Origin: Chitinophaga polysaccharea
GTDB lineage: Bacteria; Bacteroidota; Bacteroidia; Chitinophagales; Chitinophagaceae
Reading direction: 5' to 3'
DNA length: 64,000 nt
NCBI RefSeq assembly: GCF_902150045.1
Contig: NZ_CABFVU010000001.1
Coordinates: 2,294,001 to 2,358,000 of the forward strand
The position numbers were made by a program, and so were the translations under genes. This document shows positions 11,701 through 18,904 of this stretch, piece after piece. Below the pieces are notes generated by a model. It did no database searches, was not told the DNA's origin, and worked only from the letters and a program-made list of their open reading frames with translations. Within the stretch, counting starts at the first letter, position 1, and each line of letters begins with the position of its first letter.

Positions 11701-12000
11701 CTGATTGCAGATGATGAAGTGCTGCAGGATATTAATATTGATACTGTAGAGCGGTTCCAGGGCTCCGAAAACGATATTATCATTGTATCGCTGGCAGTAT
11801 ATCATGCTGCGCAGGTGCAAACACTGCAATGCCTGGGGCAGTTTCAATGGGAGGAAGAGGATATAGAGGTAGACAGGAAGCTGCTGGTAACGTTATCGCG
11901 TGCACGAAAACAGGTGATACTGCTGGGTTATGAACCAGTACTGCAGGATAGCATACATTACCGGAAAGTGTTAGGAGAAATGATACGGGGAGCACTCTAA
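8710..12000 (+). CDS. Dna2-like nuclease-helicase (PD-(D/E)XK plus SF1 helicase)
   Basis: A 1096-residue protein with two recognisable parts. Residues about 340-390 look like a RecB/Cas4-type PD-(D/E)XK nuclease: G-R-L-D-L-M, then I-F-E-L-K-S-G, then Q-V-V-G-Y-N. Residues about 690-1090 form a superfamily 1 (Upf1/Dna2-like) helicase: Walker A GPPGTGKTS near 697, D-E-A-S near 810, G-D-Q-N-Q-L-P-P, N-T-H-F-R-M-H, V-E-R-F-Q-G-S-E and L-S-R-A-R. No cluster of four cysteines around the nuclease motif is visible, so an Fe-S cluster as in eukaryotic Dna2 is not supported. Likely role (inference): processing DNA flaps or ends in repair or replication. No defence or mobile genes are next to it, so it is probably a core gene here. 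Confidence 0.82.
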   Translation: MQALHTAAAFYARIKEAHSLADTEDKTRHYKQILEILFRDLTRKETRSFGNLFARMQFYFDRQTVPPDIHQQLTALRILTNKATRGMFPLQEAEHLLCIKALTESVAWCYQATPPPELTALYAPAGSHKLSLAWQHRPGSLTLLKCMVTAVGALNTNTLGKYTLLLDVKNDEQGDFQLLLEHMDPAAVVSLHGLLRPYDTIHVLHCRQGINGHEYTTTSESQVVLEPDLLIDISDLAECFTHKGPNRLLYLVKKLTPQASSPAAFKGNLVNALLDEMLRNRDIDFKSSFVEAVAENVLQAAAYGREKINEMFRDIRQLHWGNLHNTVKELQDKPVRIEPTFFSAQYGLQGRLDLMAEDDSDEYRKEIFELKSGKCPDFNTWKNHEMQVVGYNLLLRSAFGRHRKGGSAILYSAATTSPLRNVSSTHHTENDLLLLRNEVVAMLLRLAGGEFEVLSAITTAAAQGLPSFSAAHFTTFEQAWQTAPPVAKAYYHEFLAFMLREYLQAKCGMFSEINREEDADGFAALWLQQEKDKLSRFNIIPGLRFREFDSVNSSVLFDIVVPVSHNFRKGDTAIIYPRTSSELQPLQQQLLKGRIEDLGKNQLAFSLNNRQMTLDFFRQFDEWIIEHDIYESNYWTATASLFHVISPLYRERTNMLLGLTTPRWYPLQHPTPAMFNANQEQIVKQALEAQDYYLLQGPPGTGKTSSMLTTIVGEMVKRDHYVIIVAFTNKAVEEICHKLAAKDIRHLRMGGRNSDAALMLRQYCMEGSLDDARNYITGHRVFVATVATMATRLEQLTMMGIPPDTLIVDEASQLTEPQLLGLLMPFRKFILIGDQNQLPPVVTQEAWFCQVKAPCLQELGIRDLRTSIFERLIQRCKTSHWRHAWGMLNTHFRMHDSIAALVNHYYAGQLSSGKDEQKAGFDPFPVHEHLGWERILSLGRKIFIGSPYEASSKMNRTEAKWVASLLHHLKARYGAGFSKDTVGVVTPWRTQISLIRELIADDEVLQDINIDTVERFQGSENDIIIVSLAVYHAAQVQTLQCLGQFQWEEEDIEVDRKLLVTLSRARKQVILLGYEPVLQDSIHYRKVLGEMIRGAL

Positions 12001-12038
12001 CGGGAGCTGCTATACGTAAAGCCGGCTTAAGCCAAGTA

Positions 12039-12069
12039 ACAATGGCCATACGATTAGTATGGCCATTGT
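12039..12069. terminator. Hairpin between convergent genes
   Basis: ACAATGGCCATA (12039-12050) pairs perfectly with TATGGCCATTGT (12058-12069) around a 7-base loop. It sits between the helicase stop and the convergent HNH-like gene; no T run on either side, so termination is inferred from position. Confidence 0.55.
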
Positions 12070-12109
12070 CAGACAACATCATATATGATCAGTCCTGGCA
12101 AACCAGGCT

Positions 12110-12679
12110 TTAATCCAGTGTTACGTGCCCCCAGTTTTCCCCGCTTTTGATACGGTAGAGCTGCATTTCGCTGATATCGAACTGTTCGGCGATCTGCTTC
12201 ATTGTTTTCTTGCCAGGTTTACTGAGCAGGCGTTTGATACTCTTAACTTTAGTAACGTTTAATTTCAGCCCTTTTACACGATTACGCTGCTTTTCCTTGT
12301 AGGCCAGCTTAGCCGGGCTCTTTTGCTGATGCTCTTCCATTTCCTCCTTGGTGGCCCATTGGAGGTTGGAGGCTTTATTGTTCTTTTTATCATAGTCCAG
12401 GTGAATCACATACTTATGTGCCCGTCCTCCTTTTTTACTGAAAAGTTTGGCCACTTCCCGGTGCAGGTAGAGTGACTGGTAGCTATCTGCCGGCTTTACG
12501 TTTAATACCGTATAGCCTTCCACGGTAGACCCCGTGAGCAGCTTACCATCTTCGGTACTTTCATGATAACTGATCACTCTCCCCATGTTTGAAACAGCGT
12601 ATTTTTTACGCAGGGCAGATTTGTTTTTAATCTGTAAGTCTTTCCAGACTTCATTTTTCAGATTTTTAATTGTGGTCAT
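12110..12679 (-). CDS. NUMOD4/HNH-like protein with C-terminal HTH
   Basis: Three regions are visible in 189 residues. Residues 11-36 match a NUMOD4-like segment (V-W-K-D-L ... Y-A-V-S-N-M-G-R-V). Residues 73-110 resemble the HNH core of phage and intron homing endonucleases: H73-R-E-V-A-K-L-F, then V-I-H93-L-D95 with N100, N105 and L-Q-W-A-T. Residues about 157-182 look like a short helix-turn-helix (M-K-Q-I-A-E-Q-F-D-I-S-E-M-Q-L-Y-R-I). The protein stands free, not in an intron or intein, and lies 44 bases after dusB on the same strand. It may be a domesticated homing endonuclease acting as a nuclease or DNA-binding regulator; function is not established. Confidence 0.65.
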   Translation of the reverse strand: MTTIKNLKNEVWKDLQIKNKSALRKKYAVSNMGRVISYHESTEDGKLLTGSTVEGYTVLNVKPADSYQSLYLHREVAKLFSKKGGRAHKYVIHLDYDKKNNKASNLQWATKEEMEEHQQKSPAKLAYKEKQRNRVKGLKLNVTKVKSIKRLLSKPGKKTMKQIAEQFDISEMQLYRIKSGENWGHVTLD

Positions 12680-12723
12680 GTGAAAGTAATTTTTTATTTT
12701 TTTATATCCCGGGGTTCATCCGT

Positions 12724-13791
12724 TTATCCGTAAACGTTACAACCGGCCATTTCATTATCAGCCGGCAGAAAATCGTGTGCAGCTAACTGTGGAGCAGCCC
12801 TTTCGAATATATGGTCCTTGTATTGTAACACAACCGCGTCTAGTACTTCCTCAATCTCAGCTAATGTATTGTAAGTTACTAATTGTTGTCTGAATTCTTT
12901 TATATGCGGTAAACCTTTGAGGTAATTTGTATAATGCCGGCGCATTTCCAGTATGCCTACCACTTCTCCTTTCCAGGCAACTGACTGGTGAAGGTGTTTT
13001 TTGCAGACTTCCACTCTCTCCAAAACAGTTGGCAGGGCTAAATGTTCGCCGGTCTTCATAAAATGCTTGATCTCCCTGAAAATCCACGGATACCCGATGG
13101 CGGCTCTTCCGATCATTACGCCATCCACGCCATATTTCTGCCTGGCGGCGATTGCCTGTTCCGGCGTACATATATCACCGTTACCAAAGATAGGGATTTG
13201 TATGCGTGGATTGTTCTTTACTTTTCCGATAAGGGTCCAGTTGGCGCTGCCTTTATACATCTGGGTCCGTGTCCGGCCATGAATGGTAAGGGCTTTAATG
13301 CCTACATCCTGGAGCCTTTCGGCTACATCCTCAATATTTTTGGTTTCCTCATCCCAGCCCAAACGGGTTTTAATGGTTACCGGCAACCTGGTGGCCTTTA
13401 CCACAGCGGCGGTAAGTTTAACCATTTTAGGAATGTCTTTCAGGATACCGGCGCCGGCGCCTTTACATGCTACCTTTTTCACGGGGCAGCCAAAATTGAT
13501 ATCCAGCAGATCGGGATTGGTGGCTTCCACAATTTGTGCGGCCAGCGACAGGGATTCTTCATCTCCCCCGAAAATCTGGATACCTACCGGTCGTTCGTAA
13601 TCGAAGATGTCCAGTTTTTTCCTGCTTTTGATAGCATCCCGTATCAATCCTTCAGAAGATATGAACTCTGTATACATGAGATCAGCCCCATTATCTTTGC
13701 ACACCGCGCGAAAAGGCGGGTCGCTCACATCTTCCATGGGCGCCAGTAATAAAGGGAATTCTCCCAGTTCAATATTTCCTATCTTCACCAT
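12724..13791 (-). CDS. dusB: tRNA-dihydrouridine synthase
   Basis: FMN enzyme that reduces uridine to dihydrouridine in tRNA. The N-terminus has L-L-A-P-M-E-D-V-S-D-P-P-F-R, the catalytic cysteine is in N-F-G-C-P-V-K-K-V, and phosphate/FMN-binding segments I-H-G-R-T-R and F-G-N-G-D-I follow. Length 355 residues fits the bacterial DusB group (about 320-350). The start ATG at 13791 gives MVKIGNIELG, the usual beginning. The HNH-like gene follows 44 bases downstream and may be cotranscribed. Confidence 0.93.
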   Translation of the reverse strand: MVKIGNIELGEFPLLLAPMEDVSDPPFRAVCKDNGADLMYTEFISSEGLIRDAIKSRKKLDIFDYERPVGIQIFGGDEESLSLAAQIVEATNPDLLDINFGCPVKKVACKGAGAGILKDIPKMVKLTAAVVKATRLPVTIKTRLGWDEETKNIEDVAERLQDVGIKALTIHGRTRTQMYKGSANWTLIGKVKNNPRIQIPIFGNGDICTPEQAIAARQKYGVDGVMIGRAAIGYPWIFREIKHFMKTGEHLALPTVLERVEVCKKHLHQSVAWKGEVVGILEMRRHYTNYLKGLPHIKEFRQQLVTYNTLAEIEEVLDAVVLQYKDHIFERAAPQLAAHDFLPADNEMAGCNVYG

Positions 13792-13973
13792 AATTTATAT
13801 AACCAGAGCAGCTTTTGCCGGAGTTATTATTTTAATGTTTTATATACTATTTCTTTTACAAGCAGGATTTCTTTGCAGTAACGGCTATCGTTCAGCAGCT
13901 GCGGTAAGCGGTAAGCATCTGCAAAAACTTAATTTCGCGCTGTAAATTTACGCAAAAAATACAGTATCTTTTT

Positions 13974-14921
13974 ATGTCCGGTTATCTGAAGCAGTCACCC
14001 GTTTCATTGCAGTTTGTAACATTCCTGGGCTTTGCCTTTGGGTTCTTTGCCCTGTACCTTTATGGGCTTCAGGCGATTACGCCGGGTGTAACCGGTCAGA
14101 CGCTGGAAGCGCTTCAGTCGGGCACACTTACCGATCCTAACTCGATCGGCTATCTGAAAATAACACAATTCCTTTACACTATCATAGCCTTCTTTGTGCC
14201 GGCGGCACTTTTTGCCTACCTGTGGCAGCCTTATCCGGTAAAATACCTGGGCCTGAAAACGCCTTCCGGTTTGCAGGTAATACTGGCATTACTGGTCATG
14301 TACGGCTGTTTACCTTTTGCCAATCTGCTGGGCCAGTGGAACGAAACCTGGCCAATTTCACAATCGGCCCGCGACCTGCAGAATATGGCTGAAAAGCTGC
14401 TGGGCGTTATGTTGAAAATGCCTACCCTGCAGGATCTGTTCATCAACCTGGTACTGGTGGCCATTGTACCGGCCATAGCAGAAGAACTTTTTTTCCGCGG
14501 TATTTTTCAGCGGCTTATCATCAAAGCTACAGGGAAGGTATGGCTGAGCGTATTTATTACATCTATCCTGTTCAGCGCTATCCATGGTGAAATGCTGGGC
14601 TTTCTGCCCCGCGTGGTAATGGGATTCACCCTGGGTGCTATTTATGTTCTCAGCGGCAATCTCTGGTTGAGCATCCTGGCGCATATCCTGAACAACGGGC
14701 TGCAGGTAACAATGCTTTACCTGTTCCAGCATGGCATGGTAAAAGAAGACCCGATGAAAAATACGCCTGTGGAATGGTATTATGTAGCATTGAGCATTCC
14801 TGTAATCATTGGGCTGTTCTGGGCATTAAGCAGGAAATCGGTCCCTATGGTGATGACAGATCCGGAGAAGAGAAAAGACGGGGAAGAGGTTGAAGAAATT
14901 GGAGCAGACGAAAATTTTTAA
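13974..14921 (+). CDS. CPBP-family intramembrane metalloprotease
   Basis: Integral membrane protein of 315 residues with several hydrophobic segments. The CPBP (CAAX protease/bacteriocin-processing) motifs are present: E-E-L-F-F-R-G near residue 167, the second histidine motif starting S-A-I-H-G, and the third with L-W-L-S-I-L-A-H-I-L-N-N. These residues form the metal site of Rce1-type proteases. The substrate is unknown. A possible -7 box TAATTTCG lies at 13930-13937. The next gene (14950) starts 29 bases after the stop, so the two are probably cotranscribed. Confidence 0.85.
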   Translation: MSGYLKQSPVSLQFVTFLGFAFGFFALYLYGLQAITPGVTGQTLEALQSGTLTDPNSIGYLKITQFLYTIIAFFVPAALFAYLWQPYPVKYLGLKTPSGLQVILALLVMYGCLPFANLLGQWNETWPISQSARDLQNMAEKLLGVMLKMPTLQDLFINLVLVAIVPAIAEELFFRGIFQRLIIKATGKVWLSVFITSILFSAIHGEMLGFLPRVVMGFTLGAIYVLSGNLWLSILAHILNNGLQVTMLYLFQHGMVKEDPMKNTPVEWYYVALSIPVIIGLFWALSRKSVPMVMTDPEKRKDGEEVEEIGADENF

Positions 14922-14949
14922 TCTTTATAAAGACATAAAAGCAAATATT

Positions 14950-15201
14950 ATGGAAAAAGACTGGGTGAAAATTTTCTCAAGCGACCGGCCATTTGAAGCC
15001 GAAATAGTAAAGGGAATGTTACTGGATAATGATATTGAAGCGGTTTTACTCAACCGGCAATCCTCGTCTTATAATATCACCCTGCCCGGACAGGTGGAAT
15101 TATATGTGCATGAGTCACAGGAAAAAGTAGCCAAAGACCTGGTGCATAATCACAATAATCTTCCTACCGGCGATCCGAACCAGCTGGAGGAGGAAGAATA
15201 G
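14950..15201 (+). CDS. DUF2007-family small protein
   Basis: Predicted 83-residue soluble protein. The start MEKDWVKIFSSDRP at 14950 is preferred because an upstream in-frame ATG at 14890 lies inside the preceding gene and would add an unrelated sequence. The pattern (F-E-A-E-I-V-K-G-M-L-L-D-N-D-I-E-A-V-L-L-N at the first half, Y-V-H-E-S-Q-E-K-V-A-K-D-L at the end) is that of DUF2007, often labelled a putative signal-transducing protein, resembling an ACT-like fold. Its acidic tail is E-E-E-E. No biochemical function is established for the family. Confidence 0.8.
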   Translation: MEKDWVKIFSSDRPFEAEIVKGMLLDNDIEAVLLNRQSSSYNITLPGQVELYVHESQEKVAKDLVHNHNNLPTGDPNQLEEEE

Positions 15202-15231
15202 TAAGATCCCGCAGATGTACCTCCAGGTGGC

Positions 15232-15277
15232 TTCCCTGAAGGGAATTTGCTCTGTAGGGTATTTTTATCCACTTTTG
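15232..15277 (+). promoter_or_regulatory. Promoter of cdsA with abutting palindrome
   Basis: TTTG (15246-15249) and CACTTTTG (15270-15277) are separated by 20 bases, the Bacteroidota -33/-7 spacing, with one mismatch to TAnnTTTG. A perfect palindrome TTCCCT-GA-AGGGAA (15232-15245) ends exactly where the -33 box begins and may be an operator. Confidence 0.55.
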
Positions 15278-15309
15278 CGGGTAGAATTTAATCAACAGAT
15301 ACAACCATA

Positions 15310-16194
15310 ATGAAGACATTTTTCACCCGCACTGCCTCGGCGCTTGTGTTTGTGGCAGTAATGCTGGGAGGGATCCTATGGGCCGACTATACCTTTTTCC
15401 TGCTTTTTTTCCTGATCGGCTGTTTTGCCCTCCAGGAATATTTCAGGCTGCTTCGCGGGATTGACCCTGACTATACCGGTGTTTCATCCTGGCACAAATG
15501 GGGCGCTACCATAGCGGGAGCAGCTATCCTGCTTACTTTTACCGGAGATAATTTTGCAATAGGCGGTATTCCCACAGGCCTGCTGGGCTGGTGGACAGCC
15601 GTAATTTTCCTGCTCGTGATGCCTTTGGGAGAAGTGCTGATGAGTAAGGACTTTTCTTTAAAGAATATCGGTTACTCGGCCATCGGGTTACTATATGTGA
15701 TCATTCCCTTTGGATTGCTGATCCATATCCGGGTAAATGCCATCAATATTCATTACACCCCCGAAAATGTGGGTACTGCACCCGGCTGGCTGATTCCCCT
15801 GCTGCTTATTATATTCATCTGGATCAATGATACCATGGCCTATATTGTAGGCTCCCTGATCGGGCGCACCCCGTTTGCCCCGGCTATATCGCCCAAGAAA
15901 ACCATTGAAGGCACAGTAGGTGGAATGATCCTCGCGGTGGCCACGGCCGGCGTTTACGGACATTTCTGGGGCTATCGGTACCTGGCCCTGCAGCATTGGA
16001 TTGTACTGGCTCTCATTGCCGCTATATTCGGCACCATCGGGGACCTGATAGAGTCGAAGCTGAAACGGATGGCCGGCGTAAAAGATTCCGGTAAGATCAT
16101 GCCCGGTCATGGCGGTTTTATGGACCGGTTCGATTCTTTACTGCTGGCAGCTCCTTTCGCTTGGATTTATGTTCAGTTTTTTATGATGCGTTAA
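15310..16194 (+). CDS. cdsA: Phosphatidate cytidylyltransferase (CDP-diglyceride synthase)
   Basis: Makes CDP-diacylglycerol from phosphatidic acid and CTP, the precursor of all phospholipids here. The 294-residue protein is almost entirely hydrophobic with about eight membrane segments. The family signature is complete near the C-terminus: S-K-L-K-R-M-A-G-V-K-D-S-G-K, then P-G-H-G-G-F-M-D-R-F-D. A preceding S-P-K-K-T-I-E-G-T-V-G-G segment is also typical. The adjacent downstream gene is psd, which uses the same pathway to reach phosphatidylethanolamine; each has its own promoter candidate. Confidence 0.96.
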   Translation: MKTFFTRTASALVFVAVMLGGILWADYTFFLLFFLIGCFALQEYFRLLRGIDPDYTGVSSWHKWGATIAGAAILLTFTGDNFAIGGIPTGLLGWWTAVIFLLVMPLGEVLMSKDFSLKNIGYSAIGLLYVIIPFGLLIHIRVNAINIHYTPENVGTAPGWLIPLLLIIFIWINDTMAYIVGSLIGRTPFAPAISPKKTIEGTVGGMILAVATAGVYGHFWGYRYLALQHWIVLALIAAIFGTIGDLIESKLKRMAGVKDSGKIMPGHGGFMDRFDSLLLAAPFAWIYVQFFMMR

Positions 16195-16229
16195 CAAAAC
16201 ATTCGTATTCGAAAAAAATTGAATTAAAG

Positions 16230-16237
16230 TAACTTTG
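16230..16237 (+). promoter_or_regulatory. Promoter -7 box of psd
   Basis: TAACTTTG fits TAnnTTTG exactly, 44 bases before the psd start. The -33 element is poor (ATTCG around 16207-16211). Confidence 0.5.
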
Positions 16238-16280
16238 CACCCAGATTAAACACATACATCAATCATCTAATAAAAAAACA

Positions 16281-16934
16281 ATGAAGATCCATCGTGAAGG
16301 ATTTGCTACTATTTCCCTTGTATTCCTGGTACTGGCGTTAATAAACGGAGCAGTATTTTATTGGTTCGGTAACGCGCCGGCACTGTGCTGGACAGTATCC
16401 ATTATTTCCCTTGCGTTCTTCCTGTTCATCGTTTCATTCTTCCGTATTCCCTCCCGGCAATATACAACTGGTGACTCGCTGGTGATTTCTCCCTGCGATG
16501 GTAAAGTAGTGGTAATTGAAGAAGTATATGAGCCGGAGTATTTCAAGGATAAACGCCTGCAGGTGTCTATTTTTATGAGCCCTGCCAATGTGCATGTAAA
16601 CCGTAACCCTATCAGCGGTAACGTGAAGCTGTCGCAATACCACGCCGGCAAATACCTGGTAGCCTGGCATCCGAAATCATCCACAGAAAACGAAAGGCAT
16701 TCCGTGGTAATCGGCAACGGCAAAACAGATATCCTGGTAAGACAAATTGCCGGCGCACTGGCCCGCAGGATTGTAAACTACCTGAAACCAGGCATGGAAG
16801 TAAGCCAGAACGAGGAAATGGGCTTTATCAAGTTCGGCTCCCGGGTAGACCTTTACCTGCCTATTGGTACAGAAATGACCGTTCAGCTGGAACAGGTGGT
16901 ACAGGGCGGTGTTACAGTTGTTGCCAAAATCTAG
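16281..16934 (+). CDS. psd: Phosphatidylserine decarboxylase proenzyme
   Basis: Converts phosphatidylserine to phosphatidylethanolamine. At 217 residues it belongs to the short PSD class. Two hydrophobic segments lie near residues 9-30 and 34-55, and the catalytic region carries P-C-D-G-K-V and M-S-P-A-N-V-H-V-N-R. The self-cleavage site is F-G-S at residues 185-187 (K-F-G-S-R-V-D); Ser187 would become the pyruvoyl cofactor at the start of the small alpha chain. It follows cdsA directly. A short gene for a secreted Cys/Lys-rich protein starts 28 bases after its stop. Confidence 0.95.
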   Translation: MKIHREGFATISLVFLVLALINGAVFYWFGNAPALCWTVSIISLAFFLFIVSFFRIPSRQYTTGDSLVISPCDGKVVVIEEVYEPEYFKDKRLQVSIFMSPANVHVNRNPISGNVKLSQYHAGKYLVAWHPKSSTENERHSVVIGNGKTDILVRQIAGALARRIVNYLKPGMEVSQNEEMGFIKFGSRVDLYLPIGTEMTVQLEQVVQGGVTVVAKI

Positions 16935-16962
16935 TATCTTTAAAAGCTAAACGGCATTTATC

Positions 16963-17181
16963 ATGATAAAGAAAGCTTTTACCGGCGCAGCCGCATTACT
17001 GTTAATAGCTGGCGTAGCATTGGCACAGGAGAAAACCAAAGCAGCTCCCAAATCCAAAAAAGATTGTTCCGCTGCCACCTGTAAAACCACCGCAAAAGGT
17101 AAAAGCTGCTGTCAGCAGCCGTCGAAAACTGCCGGCCTGAGAATGGCTGCGGCAAACAAAACAAAAGCGAAAGCACAGTGA
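16963..17181 (+). CDS. Small secreted Lys/Cys-rich protein
   Basis: 72 residues. The N-terminus (M-I-K-K-A-F-T-G-A-A-A-L-L-L-I-A-G-V-A-L-A-Q) is a clear signal peptide with cleavage after A-L-A. The mature part is short and basic, with four cysteines in the pattern C-x4-C-x7-C-C and several A-K/T-K repeats. The clustered cysteines could bind metal or form disulfides (inference). I do not recognise a family. It sits 28 bases after psd and ends at a strong bidirectional terminator, so it is probably expressed with psd. Confidence 0.6.
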   Translation: MIKKAFTGAAALLLIAGVALAQEKTKAAPKSKKDCSAATCKTTAKGKSCCQQPSKTAGLRMAAANKTKAKAQ

Positions 17182-17224
17182 TGAATGCCTGTTAATACAG
17201 GAGCCTCACTTGTTCCGGTATAAA

Positions 17225-17262
17225 GAAAAAAGGAGATGTGGACTACCACATCTCCTTTTTTC
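17225..17262. terminator. Bidirectional terminator
   Basis: AAGGAGATGTGG pairs with CCACATCTCCTT around a 4-base ACTA loop (17242-17245), with an A run on the left and a T run on the right. It serves the small secreted protein gene (+) and the HAD gene (-), whose stop is at 17263. Confidence 0.92.
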
Positions 17263-17958
17263 TTACAAAATATTTCTCAGCTCCCTCAGATGCCCGATCA
17301 CATAAGTAGGTTGAAAGTCGACCGGCGGTTTGCCCGGGTTGAAATATACCTGGTCCATTCCCGCACCATGGGCCCCTTTGATATCCAGCTCCATGGCATC
17401 TCCTATCATAATGCTCTCTGTTGCGTTGGTATTGGCTTTCGTGATAGCGTAGTCAAAGATTTCCCGGTAGGGCTTTAAGCTGCCTGCCGCTTCCGACGTA
17501 ACCACGTGCGTGAAGTAGTGATCAATCCCCGCGTTCTTCATTTTCAGCAACTGCGTTTCCTCGAAGCCGTTAGTGATCATGTGCATGGGATAATCCTTTG
17601 CTGCCAGGTATTCCAGCGTTTCCTTCGTTTCAGGGAACAATGCTTTTTTATAAGGTAGTATTTCCAGGAATTCATCGCTGATCTTCTGGGTCAGTTTTTC
17701 ATCTCCTATTTTGAAATCGATCAGCGTAAGACGAAAGCGTTTGTCGCGTAGCTCACGGCGGGTAATGAATCCTTTGCGGAAGCGGTCCCACAGGCGTTCG
17801 TTATGTTCCACGTAAGAAACGGAGAATGCTTCAAAAGATGGTATCCCCCTGCTTTCCAGGCCATGGCTGTTGTACAGCTCCAGCAGTGTTTCCTGTTCAT
17901 TTGTTTCAAAGTCCCAGAGTGTATGGTCCAGGTCAAAGAAAAGATGTTTGTATTTCAT
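17263..17958 (-). CDS. YjjG-type HAD phosphatase (noncanonical pyrimidine nucleotidase)
   Basis: HAD-superfamily hydrolase of 231 residues. Motif I is F-F-D-L-D-H-T-L-W-D near the N-terminus (two catalytic Asp), motif II is M-I-T-N-G, and motif IV is M-I-G-D-A-M-E-L-D. The overall order and the H-T-L-W-D variant fit the YjjG group of nucleoside 5'-monophosphatases. The start MKYKHLFFDLDHTLWDF at 17958 is preferred over an upstream TTG at 17976, which lies inside the promoter box. Substrate assignment is by family resemblance only. Confidence 0.85.
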   Translation of the reverse strand: MKYKHLFFDLDHTLWDFETNEQETLLELYNSHGLESRGIPSFEAFSVSYVEHNERLWDRFRKGFITRRELRDKRFRLTLIDFKIGDEKLTQKISDEFLEILPYKKALFPETKETLEYLAAKDYPMHMITNGFEETQLLKMKNAGIDHYFTHVVTSEAAGSLKPYREIFDYAITKANTNATESIMIGDAMELDIKGAHGAGMDQVYFNPGKPPVDFQPTYVIGHLRELRNIL

Positions 17959-17965
17959 GACGCCG

Positions 17966-17973
17966 CAAAGGTA
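17966..17973 (-). promoter_or_regulatory. Promoter -7 box of the HAD gene
   Basis: On the minus strand this reads TACCTTTG, an exact match to TAnnTTTG, ending 8 bases before the ATG at 17958. The transcript would have almost no leader. Confidence 0.55.
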
Positions 17974-18042
17974 CAAAATACCGCAGAGATGGGAGGATGG
18001 CGCTGGTGTATTCCAAAGTAAATTCCTTATTTTACTGCATTA

Positions 18043-18756
18043 ATGAAAGAAACTATGAATGCAGTAATTACGGGCGCCAGCAAGGGCATCGGAAAGGCTA
18101 TAGCAGAAAAACTGGCGCTGGAAGGATTCAATGTGGCGATTTGTGCGAGACATGCAGACACGCTGGCTTTGGCCAAAGCGGATATCCAGCGGAAAAACCC
18201 TGCCGTAACAGTATTGGCAGAAGTGGTGGATATGGGAGATCAATCGCAGGTACTGGCATTTGCCAATAAAGTGACTGCTGCATTCCCGCAGGTGGATATC
18301 CTGGTGAACAATGCCGGTATTTTCGTACCCGGAGCGCTTCACCAGGAAGAAGAGGGATTACTTGAAAAGATGATGGCTATAAATGTATACAGCGCTTATC
18401 ATCTCACCCGCGCATTACTACCCGCTATGATCACCCGGCGTAAGGGATATATTTTTAACATGTGCTCCACCGCCAGCTACCGGGCCTATCCCAATGGCGG
18501 CGCTTACAGCATCACCAAATACGCCCTGCTCGGTTTTACAAAGAACCTGCGGGAAGAACTGAAACAACACTATATCGGGGTTTCAGCAGTTAGTCCCGGA
18601 CCTACCTTAACAGCTTCCTGGGAGGGCTTTGAGGCCCCTCCCGACAGAATGATGCCCCCCGAAGATATTGCCGCTGTAATATGGGCTGCCTGGACAATGG
18701 CAAAGCAAACTGTAGTGGAGGAGATTATACTGAGACCCATGTTGGGAGATATTTAA
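18043..18756 (+). CDS. Short-chain dehydrogenase/reductase
   Basis: Classical SDR of about 235 residues. The cofactor motif T-G-A-S-K-G-I-G is at the N-terminus, N-N-A-G follows near residue 90, and the catalytic set is C-S-T-A-S and Y-S-I-T-K. The C-terminal end is shorter and less hydrophobic than in ketoacyl-ACP reductases, with V-S-P-G-P-T-L-T-A-S-W. Either ATG at 18043 or the one at 18055 could be the start; the second places the nucleotide-binding strand right at the N-terminus. The substrate cannot be told. It is divergent from the HAD gene and precedes batD. Confidence 0.88.
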   Translation: MKETMNAVITGASKGIGKAIAEKLALEGFNVAICARHADTLALAKADIQRKNPAVTVLAEVVDMGDQSQVLAFANKVTAAFPQVDILVNNAGIFVPGALHQEEEGLLEKMMAINVYSAYHLTRALLPAMITRRKGYIFNMCSTASYRAYPNGGAYSITKYALLGFTKNLREELKQHYIGVSAVSPGPTLTASWEGFEAPPDRMMPPEDIAAVIWAAWTMAKQTVVEEIILRPMLGDI

Positions 18757-18884
18757 ACATCTTATTATATTGGATGCTTCAGCGGGCAGAAAATGTTCTT
18801 TTCTCAGGATAACAATAAGAACATATTAGAATGATTTAACTAACTTTTAACGGGGTCTTACAGCGCTTCCGGCGCGGCTTTGGT

Positions 18885-18892
18885 TAAATTTG
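18885..18892 (+). promoter_or_regulatory. Promoter -7 box of batD
   Basis: TAAATTTG, an exact TAnnTTTG match, 13-16 bases before the two tandem ATG codons at 18905 and 18908. Confidence 0.5.
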
Positions 18893-18904
18893 TTGACATA
18901 ATTT

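Noticed and set aside
12039..12069. Possible attachment site or recombination target
   Set aside because: A short perfect hairpin between convergent genes is better explained as a transcript end; no integrase or direct repeats are nearby.
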